Below the pieces are notes generated by a model. The model was not told where the DNA came from, did not search any database, and was given only the letters and a program-made list of their open reading frames with translations. Positions 1 to 6,032 of a stretch of DNA of 7,566 nt are shown here, piece by piece. Made by a program: the position numbers and the translations under genes. The stretch is from an uncultured Clostridia bacterium (lineage in GTDB: Bacteria > Bacillota > Clostridia > UBA1381). Numbering within the stretch: position 1 is the first letter of the stretch; each line of letters opens with the position of its first letter. The stretch is taken from NCBI GenBank assembly GCA_934476675.1, contig CAKSOE010000051.1:1-7566 (forward strand). Direction: 5' to 3'.

Positions 1-39
1 ACCGTATAAGGGACCGTGAAAAGACCGCGGCATAAACTT

Positions 40-160
40 TCTTCAACCGACGGCATAGATTATATTCAGAAACAAAATCTGTCAAGGTTAATACAGAGCG
101 CCTTGGCGACCTTGACAGATTTCCGTTTCCGAATGGATTGTTAGTTATGCCGGTTGAAGA
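40..160. repeat. Long imperfect palindrome inside the left IS end
   Basis: Three nested pairs of arms line up around one centre. The outer arms are TCTTCAACCG (40-49) and CGGTTGAAGA (151-160). The middle arms are CGGCATA (51-57) and TATGCCG (146-152). The inner arms are AAATCTGTCAAGGT (75-88) and ACCTTGACAGATTT (109-122), a perfect 14-bp match around a 20-base loop. Flanking GAAAC/GTTTC also pairs. As RNA or single-stranded DNA this would form one long hairpin. No T-run follows on either strand, so it is not a canonical terminator. A role in transposase binding, or in blocking read-through transcription into the IS, is only a guess. Confidence 0.75.
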
Positions 161-192
161 ATTAAAGTAGTTTCAGAAATTTGGGGTAAATT

Positions 193-219
193 TCGACTGC
201 ACTTTTATTGACATTTCCA
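193..219 (-). repeat. 27-bp terminal inverted repeat, left copy
   Basis: Read on the minus strand, this begins TGGAAATGTCAATAAAAGTG and is identical over 27 bases to 7468-7494. The base immediately outside differs between the two copies (A at left, C at right), which fixes the outer limit of the match. The inner limit is position 193; beyond it the two ends diverge. Confidence 0.75.
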
Positions 220-222
220 TTT

Positions 223-3200
223 TTACTTTACATAGTATGCCAATGCAGTAAGGTCGGGGTGGGATTTTATCGCATTTGCAACAATTTCGGCAATTTTCTT
301 TGCACCGTCTTCGGTCGGGTGCAGTCCGTCATAGGATGAAAACAATGCTTTTGCATCGTCTGTTGACAATGTGTTAAGGTATGCTTTGTGAAGCTGTCCG
401 ACATCAAGCAAGGGAACATCAAGTGCCGCTGCCTCCGTACGTGCCGCCTCACGCCATCTCTCCGTATAGCTTTCCGTCCAACCCTCGGTTCGGCTGCCGG
501 ATTCCTTAACATAAGGCGTGCTTATTGATGTCAGGATTACGGGATTTAAGCCTTTGTCTTTTGCCATTGTAACCATTGTTTCGAGATTGTATTTATAATT
601 ATTCCTGTTGAGGGTTGTTGCATTGTAATATGTGCCTCTGCCAAGCCCGTCTCCGGAGGTGCTTTTGTCTACACCGCTTCCGTCATTATGCCCGAACTGG
701 ATAAATACATAATCACCGGGCTGCGCTTCATCAAGAATACTTTGTCCGTCCTTTACACAGCCGTAGGAATCACCCGTTAAAGCGCCTGCGGTATTTACGA
801 CCCCGTCAAAGCGTCCTTCATTCAGATATGTTTTTGAACTTCTGCTGTGCATGGCATGGTTTGATACCTTAACGCCGCCCGATAAATTATCTTTTAAATA
901 CTGCCCCCAGCCGCGGCGTGTTTCGTTTGCTCCGATAGTTGATTCGTCCTCACAGGTGGAATCACCGGCAAGAAAAATTGTCGGGGCATTTGTGCCTTCA
1001 TAAAATGTGTATGTACTGTTTGCCTTTACCGTAACAGGCAGAGAATTTACTATAAAATACAAATCAATATCCGAATTGTTTGTTATTGTTGCATTATCAT
1101 ACGTTGCTTTTCGCAAGGCGTTTATATAATCAACATATTCGATATTTGTCGGATTCCATACATTCTTTTCCTTTGCGGTATTCAGCAGATTTATGATATT
1201 GCTCATATCATAGCTTGCGGCTTCGGAGGATTTGTCAAACTGCCATGAATGTCCCCATATTGACAGCAGTTTGAGATTTTTCTCCAATCCGTCATCGTTT
1301 GCAGGCTGAACGCTGTCATCAAAAAATTTTCCCTTAACCTGGTTAATTGAGGTGTAATGACAGGTTGAAACCCAATCATACCATGTTTTGGGTACAGCAA
1401 AATCATTTGCCCAATCCTCATTTGTACCTTTATTTTGAAAACGGTTTTTGTCACTTCTTGTATATGCTATGTTCATATTGTTTCCCGGGTCTAAAATATA
1501 GTCATGCACTTGCTTAGACCAACTGTTTTCAGAAGAGGGAATCGTTGTCGGCAGACTGTTCGGCCATGCCATACCTCTTACGTTCTGACCGCTTTTTTCT
1601 TCAAGTTCTGCTCTGCCTTCCTTTATAAGCTGTACGTATTCTTCAAGCGTTTCAACTTGTTTTGCCGAGGTTGCACCATTATATTTGAACTGAGGGTGGC
1701 TCTTTATGTGGTTTGCAACTTCATGACCGGCATATATTTTAGATATGTTTTTACTTGAATCTGCCGGTATATACATATCCGAGTTTAAGTTAAAGGTGCA
1801 TTTTGCTCCTATGCTGTTAAGTGATTCAACAAATGCTATATCCTGCGTCCGACCGTCGTCAAAGCTTAATGTTATCGCTTTGTTTGTATATCCGGGATAT
1901 ACTCCCTCGCAGGATGTAATCTCACCCTCGGGCGCTGCGGTAAGCTTAATGCTGCTGCATATCGGCGTAAGAGTGTTTATGCTGTTAAATAAAAATCCTT
2001 TTATAGTGTAATCTGATGATGAAACGGATTTTTCAACAGATTGAGCCGATAAAGTACCGTTGATATAATCGGCATTATCATCGGTAAATGAGGCATTGTT
2101 TATTTTGACGGTATTTAGCTTTCCGTACTTGTCATATGATGCTAATACAAGGTCAAGCTTTATGTCAGGACGATAGCATAAAAGCTCGGCATTAAATGAA
2201 ACCGTACCGTTTGCGAATTGACCGTCTGTTTTGCCGCCGTTAAGACGTGCATCAAAATTTTTAAGAATATATCCGCTCTTGGGGCGCAGTTCTATATTAT
2301 ATTTATCATATCCCGTACCGTCCGTCAGCACCAGTACACAGTTGTTGTTAAGTTCGGCTGCTTCTTTACTCAATGATGAATCCGTATATATCAAAACTTG
2401 TGCGTCTGTGTCTATGGAATTTTTTAATTCGTCAACGGTCATTGTTTCGAGGACTGCAAGCATATCCTCAGACGCCATAACATCATTTTTGTATTCGTCC
2501 TTTATAGAGAAATCAACCTTCGGCAGCTGGCGCATAGGGGTAGTGAATGTGTAATCGGCAACGCTCTGACCGAATATTGTCTTTAAGCTTTTGTCAAACG
2601 AAATTTTATATTCCGTTACAGGCTTGAGCGGCTGCGTAAATTGTATATTCACTCCGCCGAAATCACTGTCAACAGTTGTAAAATCGGTAAATTCCGTTCC
2701 GTCCGCAGCTGTGATGGTTATCTTTGATGAATCGTTGAAGTTATTTGTGTTGTCATAGCTTTGGTCAAATCTCAGATTGAGTACACCGTCCGCTGCATTG
2801 ACAAGCGACTCGTCCGTGCCGTTTGAATTGATAACCTGTGCCGCAGTATTATTATAAATTGCAGCGGTAAAGTTATCGTAGCTCGTCACACTTTTAACAT
2901 CCCTTGATGTACCAGCTCCTGAAATTTGTATGTGAAATCTGGGTGATTTTGTATATTTGTCATTATCATTTACTTGACGTCTGAAACCTTTTTCAGATGT
3001 TTCACCTATTTTATTACCATTTTCATCGAGTAAAACAATGTCAGTGATATGATTTTTTAAGTCCATTTTGTAGTTTATATAATACCATTTATCCACATCC
3101 AGAGATGACCATCCCGCCGGAGTTGCCCATGTTGACGTGTCTGCATCGACAGCCCAATCAGCTGTTGATACCTTGAATTTTTGGGTATTTCCATCCTGCT

Positions 3201-3639
3201 CAATCTTGCTTAAAGATATATAATAATCTTTTCCGGCACTTTCTCTATTGTATATAAACGATGCCGAATGAGGTCTTAGTCTTCCTCCCGGCTTAACAGC
3301 ATATGAATACAAAATTGTATCGTCATTATTAAAATAAGTTCTTTTGCTGTCATGCCACATACTTTGAAAATACATATTCCAAGGTCGTTCTATTATATAA
3401 AGACTCCTGCCAAAGACTCCTCCATTATCAGGGAAAGTAGCATTTTCATTACAGGTTTGAGCGCCTGACCACATTCTATTACTTACAGCAGTCTTAAAGT
3501 TCAAGTTTCCAGCATCAAAGTCCTCAAAATCATATGTATGCGGAAAACCTGTAAGTGATTTTGCACTTGCCGGGACAACGCCGAATGTCGATATGGCAGT
3601 TACTGCCGCGGCAATCATAGAAATAATTCTTCTTTTCAT
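223..3639 (-). CDS. Secreted two-domain carbohydrate esterase: CE4 polysaccharide deacetylase plus CE12-like SGNH acetylesterase
   Basis: A 1138-residue secreted protein expected to remove acetyl groups from plant-wall polysaccharides such as xylan and pectin. Residues 1-26 are a signal peptide (MKRR, hydrophobic core, cut after ASA). Residues 31-265 form a LamG/CBM-like beta module. Residues 266-368 form an SbsA-type Ig domain. Residues 375-568 form a beta-rich linker domain. Residues 585-845 are a NodB/CE4 deacetylase: SFDDG (D594 base, D595 metal), HIKSHP (H644, H648), RGMAWP (688-693) and WGHSW (H797). Residues 886-1125 are an SGNH hydrolase of the rhamnogalacturonan-acetylesterase type: GDST (S894), GHND (983-986), DGLHP (D1104, H1107). 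The block II glycine appears as S932. The start has GGAAG six bases upstream. No dockerin, SLH or LPXTG is seen. It is transcribed divergently from the next gene and stops 3 bp before an IS end. Domain calls are confident; the exact substrates are inference. Confidence 0.9.
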   Translation of the reverse strand: MKRRIISMIAAAVTAISTFGVVPASAKSLTGFPHTYDFEDFDAGNLNFKTAVSNRMWSGAQTCNENATFPDNGGVFGRSLYIIERPWNMYFQSMWHDSKRTYFNNDDTILYSYAVKPGGRLRPHSASFIYNRESAGKDYYISLSKIEQDGNTQKFKVSTADWAVDADTSTWATPAGWSSLDVDKWYYINYKMDLKNHITDIVLLDENGNKIGETSEKGFRRQVNDNDKYTKSPRFHIQISGAGTSRDVKSVTSYDNFTAAIYNNTAAQVINSNGTDESLVNAADGVLNLRFDQSYDNTNNFNDSSKITITAADGTEFTDFTTVDSDFGGVNIQFTQPLKPVTEYKISFDKSLKTIFGQSVADYTFTTPMRQLPKVDFSIKDEYKNDVMASEDMLAVLETMTVDELKNSIDTDAQVLIYTDSSLSKEAAELNNNCVLVLTDGTGYDKYNIELRPKSGYILKNFDARLNGGKTDGQFANGTVSFNAELLCYRPDIKLDLVLASYDKYGKLNTVKINNASFTDDNADYINGTLSAQSVEKSVSSSDYTIKGFLFNSINTLTPICSSIKLTAAPEGEITSCEGVYPGYTNKAITLSFDDGRTQDIAFVESLNSIGAKCTFNLNSDMYIPADSSKNISKIYAGHEVANHIKSHPQFKYNGATSAKQVETLEEYVQLIKEGRAELEEKSGQNVRGMAWPNSLPTTIPSSENSWSKQVHDYILDPGNNMNIAYTRSDKNRFQNKGTNEDWANDFAVPKTWYDWVSTCHYTSINQVKGKFFDDSVQPANDDGLEKNLKLLSIWGHSWQFDKSSEAASYDMSNIINLLNTAKEKNVWNPTNIEYVDYINALRKATYDNATITNNSDIDLYFIVNSLPVTVKANSTYTFYEGTNAPTIFLAGDSTCEDESTIGANETRRGWGQYLKDNLSGGVKVSNHAMHSRSSKTYLNEGRFDGVVNTAGALTGDSYGCVKDGQSILDEAQPGDYVFIQFGHNDGSGVDKSTSGDGLGRGTYYNATTLNRNNYKYNLETMVTMAKDKGLNPVILTSISTPYVKESGSRTEGWTESYTERWREAARTEAAALDVPLLDVGQLHKAYLNTLSTDDAKALFSSYDGLHPTEDGAKKIAEIVANAIKSHPDLTALAYYVK

Positions 3640-3684
3640 CGAATACTTCCTTTCTTTTATTAAATTATTTTAAACCGTAAACTT

Positions 3685-3715
3685 CGGCATAAAACGAGTT
3701 TTCGTCATAATGCCG
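3685..3715 (-). promoter_or_regulatory. Leader hairpin upstream of the esterase gene
   Basis: CGGCAT (3685-3690) pairs with ATGCCG (3710-3715), and the loop contains a smaller palindrome, AAAACGAGTTTT. It lies within the predicted untranslated leader of the esterase mRNA, between its promoter and start codon. On the plus strand it is followed by five T, but no plus-strand gene lies upstream to be terminated. A leader-regulation role is speculative. Confidence 0.35.
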
Positions 3716-3720
3716 TTTTT

Positions 3721-3737
3721 CAACATTTATAATGTTG
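3721..3737. promoter_or_regulatory. Perfect 17-bp palindrome, possible operator
   Basis: CAACATT-TAT-AATGTTG is a perfect 7-bp inverted repeat around a 3-base centre. It sits roughly 10-25 bp downstream of the predicted transcription start of the esterase gene, a position where a bound repressor would block transcription. One half, TTTATAATGTTG, recurs at 3837-3848 near the next promoter. Symmetry and position are seen; operator function is inferred. Confidence 0.45.
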
Positions 3738-3749
3738 AATTCTTATATA
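3726..3749. repeat. Direct repeat copy 1 (24 bp)
   Basis: Matches 3837-3860 at 22 of 24 positions, beginning TTTATAATGTTGAATT and ending TATATA. It overlaps the palindrome at 3721-3737 and lies just downstream of the esterase promoter. Confidence 0.6.
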
Positions 3750-3752
3750 TTT

Positions 3753-3789
3753 AGTATAATGCAATTTATAACCAAAATCAATATACAAT
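3753..3789 (-). promoter_or_regulatory. Promoter P1 driving the esterase gene
   Basis: On the minus strand, -35 TTGATT (3776-3781) and -10 TATACT (3753-3758) are 17 bp apart, the ideal sigma-A spacing. The 11-bp box ATTGTATATTG (3779-3789) overlaps the -35; its last TTG is the first half of the hexamer. The predicted transcription start is near 3746, giving a leader of about 105 bases before the start codon at 3639. Confidence 0.65.
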
Positions 3790-3836
3790 ATTGCAAACCG
3801 TTAACAAATTCGATAATTATTCCGCAAGTATCGGCG

Positions 3837-3860
3837 TTTATAATGTTGAATTTGTATATA
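3837..3860. repeat. Direct repeat copy 2 (24 bp)
   Basis: Second copy of the repeat at 3726-3749, 111 bp away in the same orientation, with two adjacent mismatches. It carries only one half of the palindrome and lies 9 bases upstream of the box of promoter P2. Confidence 0.6.
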
Positions 3861-3869
3861 AGTTTAACA

Positions 3870-3906
3870 ATTGTATATTGTGCATAAAAATAAATGGTGA
3901 TATAAT
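3870..3906 (+). promoter_or_regulatory. Promoter P2, plus strand, far upstream
   Basis: ATTGTATATTG (3870-3880) overlaps -35 TTGTGC (3878-3883); 17 bp later comes the consensus -10 TATAAT (3901-3906). Transcription would start near 3913, just before the cysteine-rich reading frame at 3933-4151, more than 600 bases ahead of the next intact gene. Box and -10 spacing are identical to P1 and P3. Confidence 0.55.
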
Positions 3907-3932
3907 TAAAACAGAAACAAAACAGACAATAA

Positions 3933-4151
3933 CTTTATGAATGGAGAACATACACACAAATATATTATGACTGTGACACGTTGGACTGTCGGTGCAGTGA
4001 AAACTGCTGCATAGACGGGTCAAAAAATCCTCCGTATTTTTCGATGACGGAAAAAATATGCGTATTTTGTAAGACGGAAAAAGTTGTGTGCGTACACTGT
4101 TCGGGTAAAAGTATCGTTAAAGCCGAATTTGACGAATTTACCGTATTATGA
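3933..4151 (+). pseudogene. Cysteine-rich small reading frame, probably frameshifted
   Basis: This frame is open for 72 codons and encodes a strikingly cysteine-rich peptide: CDTLDCRCSENCC near its middle, then CVFC and CVHC pairs seven residues apart, as in a zinc ribbon, and an end reading FDEFTVL. It has no good start: the only ATG in frame is internal (4044) and would give 35 residues. An ATG in another frame at 3937 gives MNGEHTHKY before the two frames meet at a TATATTAT run (3961-3968), so a small indel there could have broken one gene of about 70 codons. Promoter P2 lies directly upstream, but no convincing ribosome site is seen. Protein-like composition is visible; gene status is inference. 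It could also be chance. Confidence 0.3.
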
Positions 4152-4228
4152 ACTTTAATGTAACAAAAAAATATACAAAAGAACGGAAAAATCACCCCAT
4201 TTTGTTAGAATTGGTAATATCTTTTGAA

Positions 4229-4265
4229 ATTGTATATTGAATATGTATATTGGCGGTGGTATAAT
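4229..4265 (+). promoter_or_regulatory. Promoter P3, strong extended -10 promoter for the 4522 gene
   Basis: ATTGTATATTG (4229-4239) overlaps -35 TTGAAT (4237-4242); 17 bp later comes TATAAT (4260-4265), preceded by TGG, which makes an extended -10. This is the best promoter in the window. The start would be near 4272, leaving a leader of about 250 bases before the gene at 4522. Sequence downstream resembles that after P2, suggesting an old duplication. Confidence 0.7.
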
Positions 4266-4363
4266 AAATGTACAAAAGAAAAGCGATATAGACATAATGA
4301 TATATGCAATATTTATAATGTAAGGCAACAAGTAATCAAAATAAAAAACAGAGGAGTGGTAAA

Positions 4364-4538
4364 ATGAAGAAATAAAGTTGAAGCGGGCGAAAAAAGTGAC
4401 GATATGATTAAAAGGATAAATATTGAAAGCATATTATCATTATTAACGCTTTTATGTTACAGGGATACAATCATCAAAACGGTAAAAATTAAAAACAGTG
4501 ATTTAAATGAGGAGGAAAAATATGAAAAAGGTAAATAA
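4364..4538 (+). pseudogene. Short leader reading frame, MKK-stop, with an open continuation in another frame
   Basis: A strong GAGGAG ribosome site (4351-4356) sits seven bases before an ATG at 4364, yet that frame reads only Met-Lys-Lys-stop (4364-4375). Another frame is open from 4368 to a TAA at 4536-4538, reading NKVEAGEKSDDMIKRINIES early on, then a leucine-rich stretch and a charged tail. A one-base loss in the first codons would join start and body into about 58 codons. The joined frame overlaps the start of the next gene by 17 bases, which would suit translational coupling. It may be a decayed gene, a leader peptide, or chance. No family is recognised. Confidence 0.3.
4509..4515 (+). 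promoter_or_regulatory. Ribosome binding site GAGGAGG that fixes the start at 4522
   Basis: GAGGAGG lies six bases before the ATG at 4522. An earlier in-frame ATG at 4507 overlaps this site and would add five residues (MRRKN) ahead of the signal peptide, with no ribosome site of its own, so 4522 is preferred. Confidence 0.85.
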
Positions 4539-5979
4539 GATGGTTTCATTAATAAGCGTATGTGCAATGACAGCGGCAATTGGAGCAACATCGGCAAGTG
4601 CGGCGCCGCTTATGGGTTTGCCGCATATATATGATTTTGAGGATTTTACTCCGGATACTCCTTTTGGTTCTACGGTGAAAACGCTTTGGAACGGTAGCAC
4701 AAATGCAAACAATGAGACAAAATGCGTAGAGTCAAACGACCCGCTTCACGGAAATGTTCTTCGTTTGGATGAAGGAAGCTGGGGTATAAGAATTGATGGC
4801 GGATTGGGTGTAAGTACAGGAGCATTCGTTAAGGAAACGGATAATTTGTTATTGTCGTTGGCGATAAGACCCGATAAATCGTCAATATATATAATGCAAA
4901 ACGGAAAAAAATGTTATACAACAGTAGCAAACCAATTTGGAATAAAATACGCTTCGGCAGGTAAGGGTTCGTATTTCGGTCAGTTTGAAAGAGAATCGGA
5001 TACAACATTGAAGTATACATATAATAATTATACAGGTTCCGGATATAACGATTTTGTGGAATCTGACAACGATGCATGGAAGGGACTCAGCCCTGATAAA
5101 TGGTATTATATAAATGTAAAGGTAAATTATCCGAGTGGAACGGCTGATTTGGCATTGATTGACGAAGAGGGAAATAAGTTAGGAGATACAGTAACCGTAA
5201 AAATGAGGCAGAAAGAAAGCGGCGAGAGTTATGCCGTAAATCCTCAGTTCTCAATTTACTCGAAGGCAATGACGTCAAATTACAGCAGTATATATGACTA
5301 CGACAACATAACGGCAGCACTTTATAATGCAAAGGACGGATCAAAGGTTGTGAAGTCATACGGTATAGACGATTCACTTGTAAAAACCGATAAAGGTACA
5401 TTCAGTTTAAGATTTGACCAATGCTACGACAAAACAAATAATTTTAATGACGCGTCAAATATAACAATAACAGCGGCAGACGGAACGGCATTTACGGATT
5501 TCACAACCGTTGACAGTGATTTCGGCGGAGTTAAAATTCAGCTTAATAAAGCGCTCAAACAGGGAACAGAGTATACGGTTCACTTTAACCGGGATTTAAG
5601 AACTGTATTCGGTCAGAATGTTGCTGATTATAAATTTAAAACAAAGCAGATAAATAAAATAGCGGCTGTATTTAAACAGGGCGAAACAACCGTTACAAAT
5701 CTGGCTGATGCGGACAAGAATAAAGAACTTTCCGCCGATGTTACCGTAACGGATATAAATACGGAAGATGTTTGTGCTTTTGCAGCTCTTTATGATGAAA
5801 GCGGAAGATTGATTGCAATAGATACAGATAAAGCTCAGATTAGCGGCAGCAATACATTCAATTTAAGCTTAAGCCCGGCAAAAGCGGAAGATTTGAGCAA
5901 GTGCGCAGTGCGCTGCTATGCATGGAATTCGGATAATATCTCTATCGCCGAGGCGGTTTCTTTAACGGCAGCAGAATAA
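4522..5979 (+). CDS. Secreted multidomain protein, non-catalytic paralogue of the esterase front end
   Basis: A 485-residue exported protein with no enzyme domain that I recognise. Residues 1-27 are a signal peptide (MKKVNK, hydrophobic core, cut after ASA). Residues 32-268 form a LamG/CBM-like beta module starting LPHIYDFEDF, matching the esterase's FPHTYDFEDF; both share a DKWYYIN strand. Residues 275-374 are an SbsA-type Ig domain about two-thirds identical to that of the esterase by eye, including FTDFTTVDSDFGGV. Residues 380-482 are a beta domain ending in RCYAWNSDNISIAEAV, a module often found at the end of clostridial glycan-degrading proteins. It probably binds polysaccharide or helps display partner enzymes; this is inference. 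It lies 53 bp before the GH10 gene on the same strand, likely one operon driven by P3. No LPXTG, dockerin or SLH is seen. Confidence 0.85.
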   Translation: MKKVNKMVSLISVCAMTAAIGATSASAAPLMGLPHIYDFEDFTPDTPFGSTVKTLWNGSTNANNETKCVESNDPLHGNVLRLDEGSWGIRIDGGLGVSTGAFVKETDNLLLSLAIRPDKSSIYIMQNGKKCYTTVANQFGIKYASAGKGSYFGQFERESDTTLKYTYNNYTGSGYNDFVESDNDAWKGLSPDKWYYINVKVNYPSGTADLALIDEEGNKLGDTVTVKMRQKESGESYAVNPQFSIYSKAMTSNYSSIYDYDNITAALYNAKDGSKVVKSYGIDDSLVKTDKGTFSLRFDQCYDKTNNFNDASNITITAADGTAFTDFTTVDSDFGGVKIQLNKALKQGTEYTVHFNRDLRTVFGQNVADYKFKTKQINKIAAVFKQGETTVTNLADADKNKELSADVTVTDINTEDVCAFAALYDESGRLIAIDTDKAQISGSNTFNLSLSPAKAEDLSKCAVRCYAWNSDNISIAEAVSLTAAE

Positions 5980-6003
5980 TAAAAGAAGATTTAATAAATG
6001 CCA

Positions 6004-6024
6004 CGCCGCACTTTCGGTGCGGCG
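6004..6024 (+). promoter_or_regulatory. GC-rich intercistronic hairpin before the GH10 gene
   Basis: CGCCGCAC (6004-6011) pairs perfectly with GTGCGGCG (6017-6024) around TTTCG. It is the most GC-rich patch in the neighbourhood. No T-run follows, so it is a poor intrinsic terminator. Its last base is the first base of the GGAGG ribosome site (6024-6028), so the folded stem would crowd that site. It may tune translation of the GH10 gene or protect the upstream message. Confidence 0.6.
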
Positions 6025-6028
6025 GAGG
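6024..6028 (+). promoter_or_regulatory. GGAGG ribosome site; start of the GH10 gene is ambiguous
   Basis: GGAGG lies only four bases before the ATG at 6033, which is close. A second site, AGAGGAG (6036-6042), lies 14 bases before an in-frame ATG at 6057, which is far. Starting at 6057 gives a textbook signal peptide (MKMKK then a hydrophobic core), while 6033 adds MRGVIAVI ahead of it. Sequence alone does not settle this. Confidence 0.5.
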
Positions 6029-6032
6029 CATA

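Larger units (their letters stand above)
1..219 (+). mobile_element. Terminus of an insertion sequence (partial, runs off the left edge)
   Basis: This stretch is the distal end of an insertion sequence whose body lies to the left of the window. Its outer boundary is set at 219 because positions 193-219 are the exact reverse complement of 7468-7494, where a second IS end cuts into the GH10 gene. The similarity weakens but continues inward: both ends have an ACCCC block followed by AAATTT or GAATTT. The element ends only 3 bp beyond the esterase stop codon. It holds a long palindrome (40-160). No transposase can be recognised; one frame is open from the left edge but stops at 33-35 after about ten codons and could be a transposase tail. 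The family is not assigned; IS256-like or IS21-like are the guesses. The matched repeat is seen; the IS reading is inference. Confidence 0.6.
3640..4521. other. Long divergent intergenic region with regulatory sites and gene remnants
   Basis: These 882 bases separate two divergent secreted-protein genes and are far longer than needed for two promoters. They hold three promoters sharing one box, a short palindrome, a 24-bp direct repeat, a hairpin in the esterase leader, and two short plus-strand reading frames that look frameshifted. Reading frames on the minus strand here have no supporting features and were left out. The region may be where one or two small genes have decayed, or a long regulatory leader. 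Each part is listed separately. Confidence 0.6.

Noticed and set aside
3..35. Open frame from the left edge ending RDREKTAA-stop, as a transposase C-terminus
   Set aside because: Only about ten codons are visible and nothing is recognisable; it is mentioned in the IS entry but not called as a gene.
1203..2554. Several 80-110 codon reading frames inside the esterase gene
   Set aside because: They lie in other frames of a clear long coding sequence with intact domain motifs and have no signals of their own.
3685..3720. Plus-strand intrinsic terminator (hairpin plus five T)
   Set aside because: The stem is only 6 bp with a 19-base loop, and no plus-strand gene lies upstream; it was kept only as a possible leader structure of the esterase mRNA.
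3838..4195. Two overlapping minus-strand reading frames of 61 and 76 codons in the intergenic region
   Set aside because: No ribosome sites, no recognisable motif, and a composition typical of antisense AT-rich DNA; the plus-strand cysteine-rich frame is the better candidate here.
4507..4521. Earlier in-frame ATG at 4507 for the 4522 gene
   Set aside because: It overlaps the GAGGAGG ribosome site and has no site of its own; starting at 4522 gives ideal spacing and a standard signal peptide.
6004..6030. Intrinsic terminator after the 4522 gene
   Set aside because: The stem is strong, but it is followed by GAGGCATAATG rather than a T-run, and it runs straight into the next gene's ribosome site.
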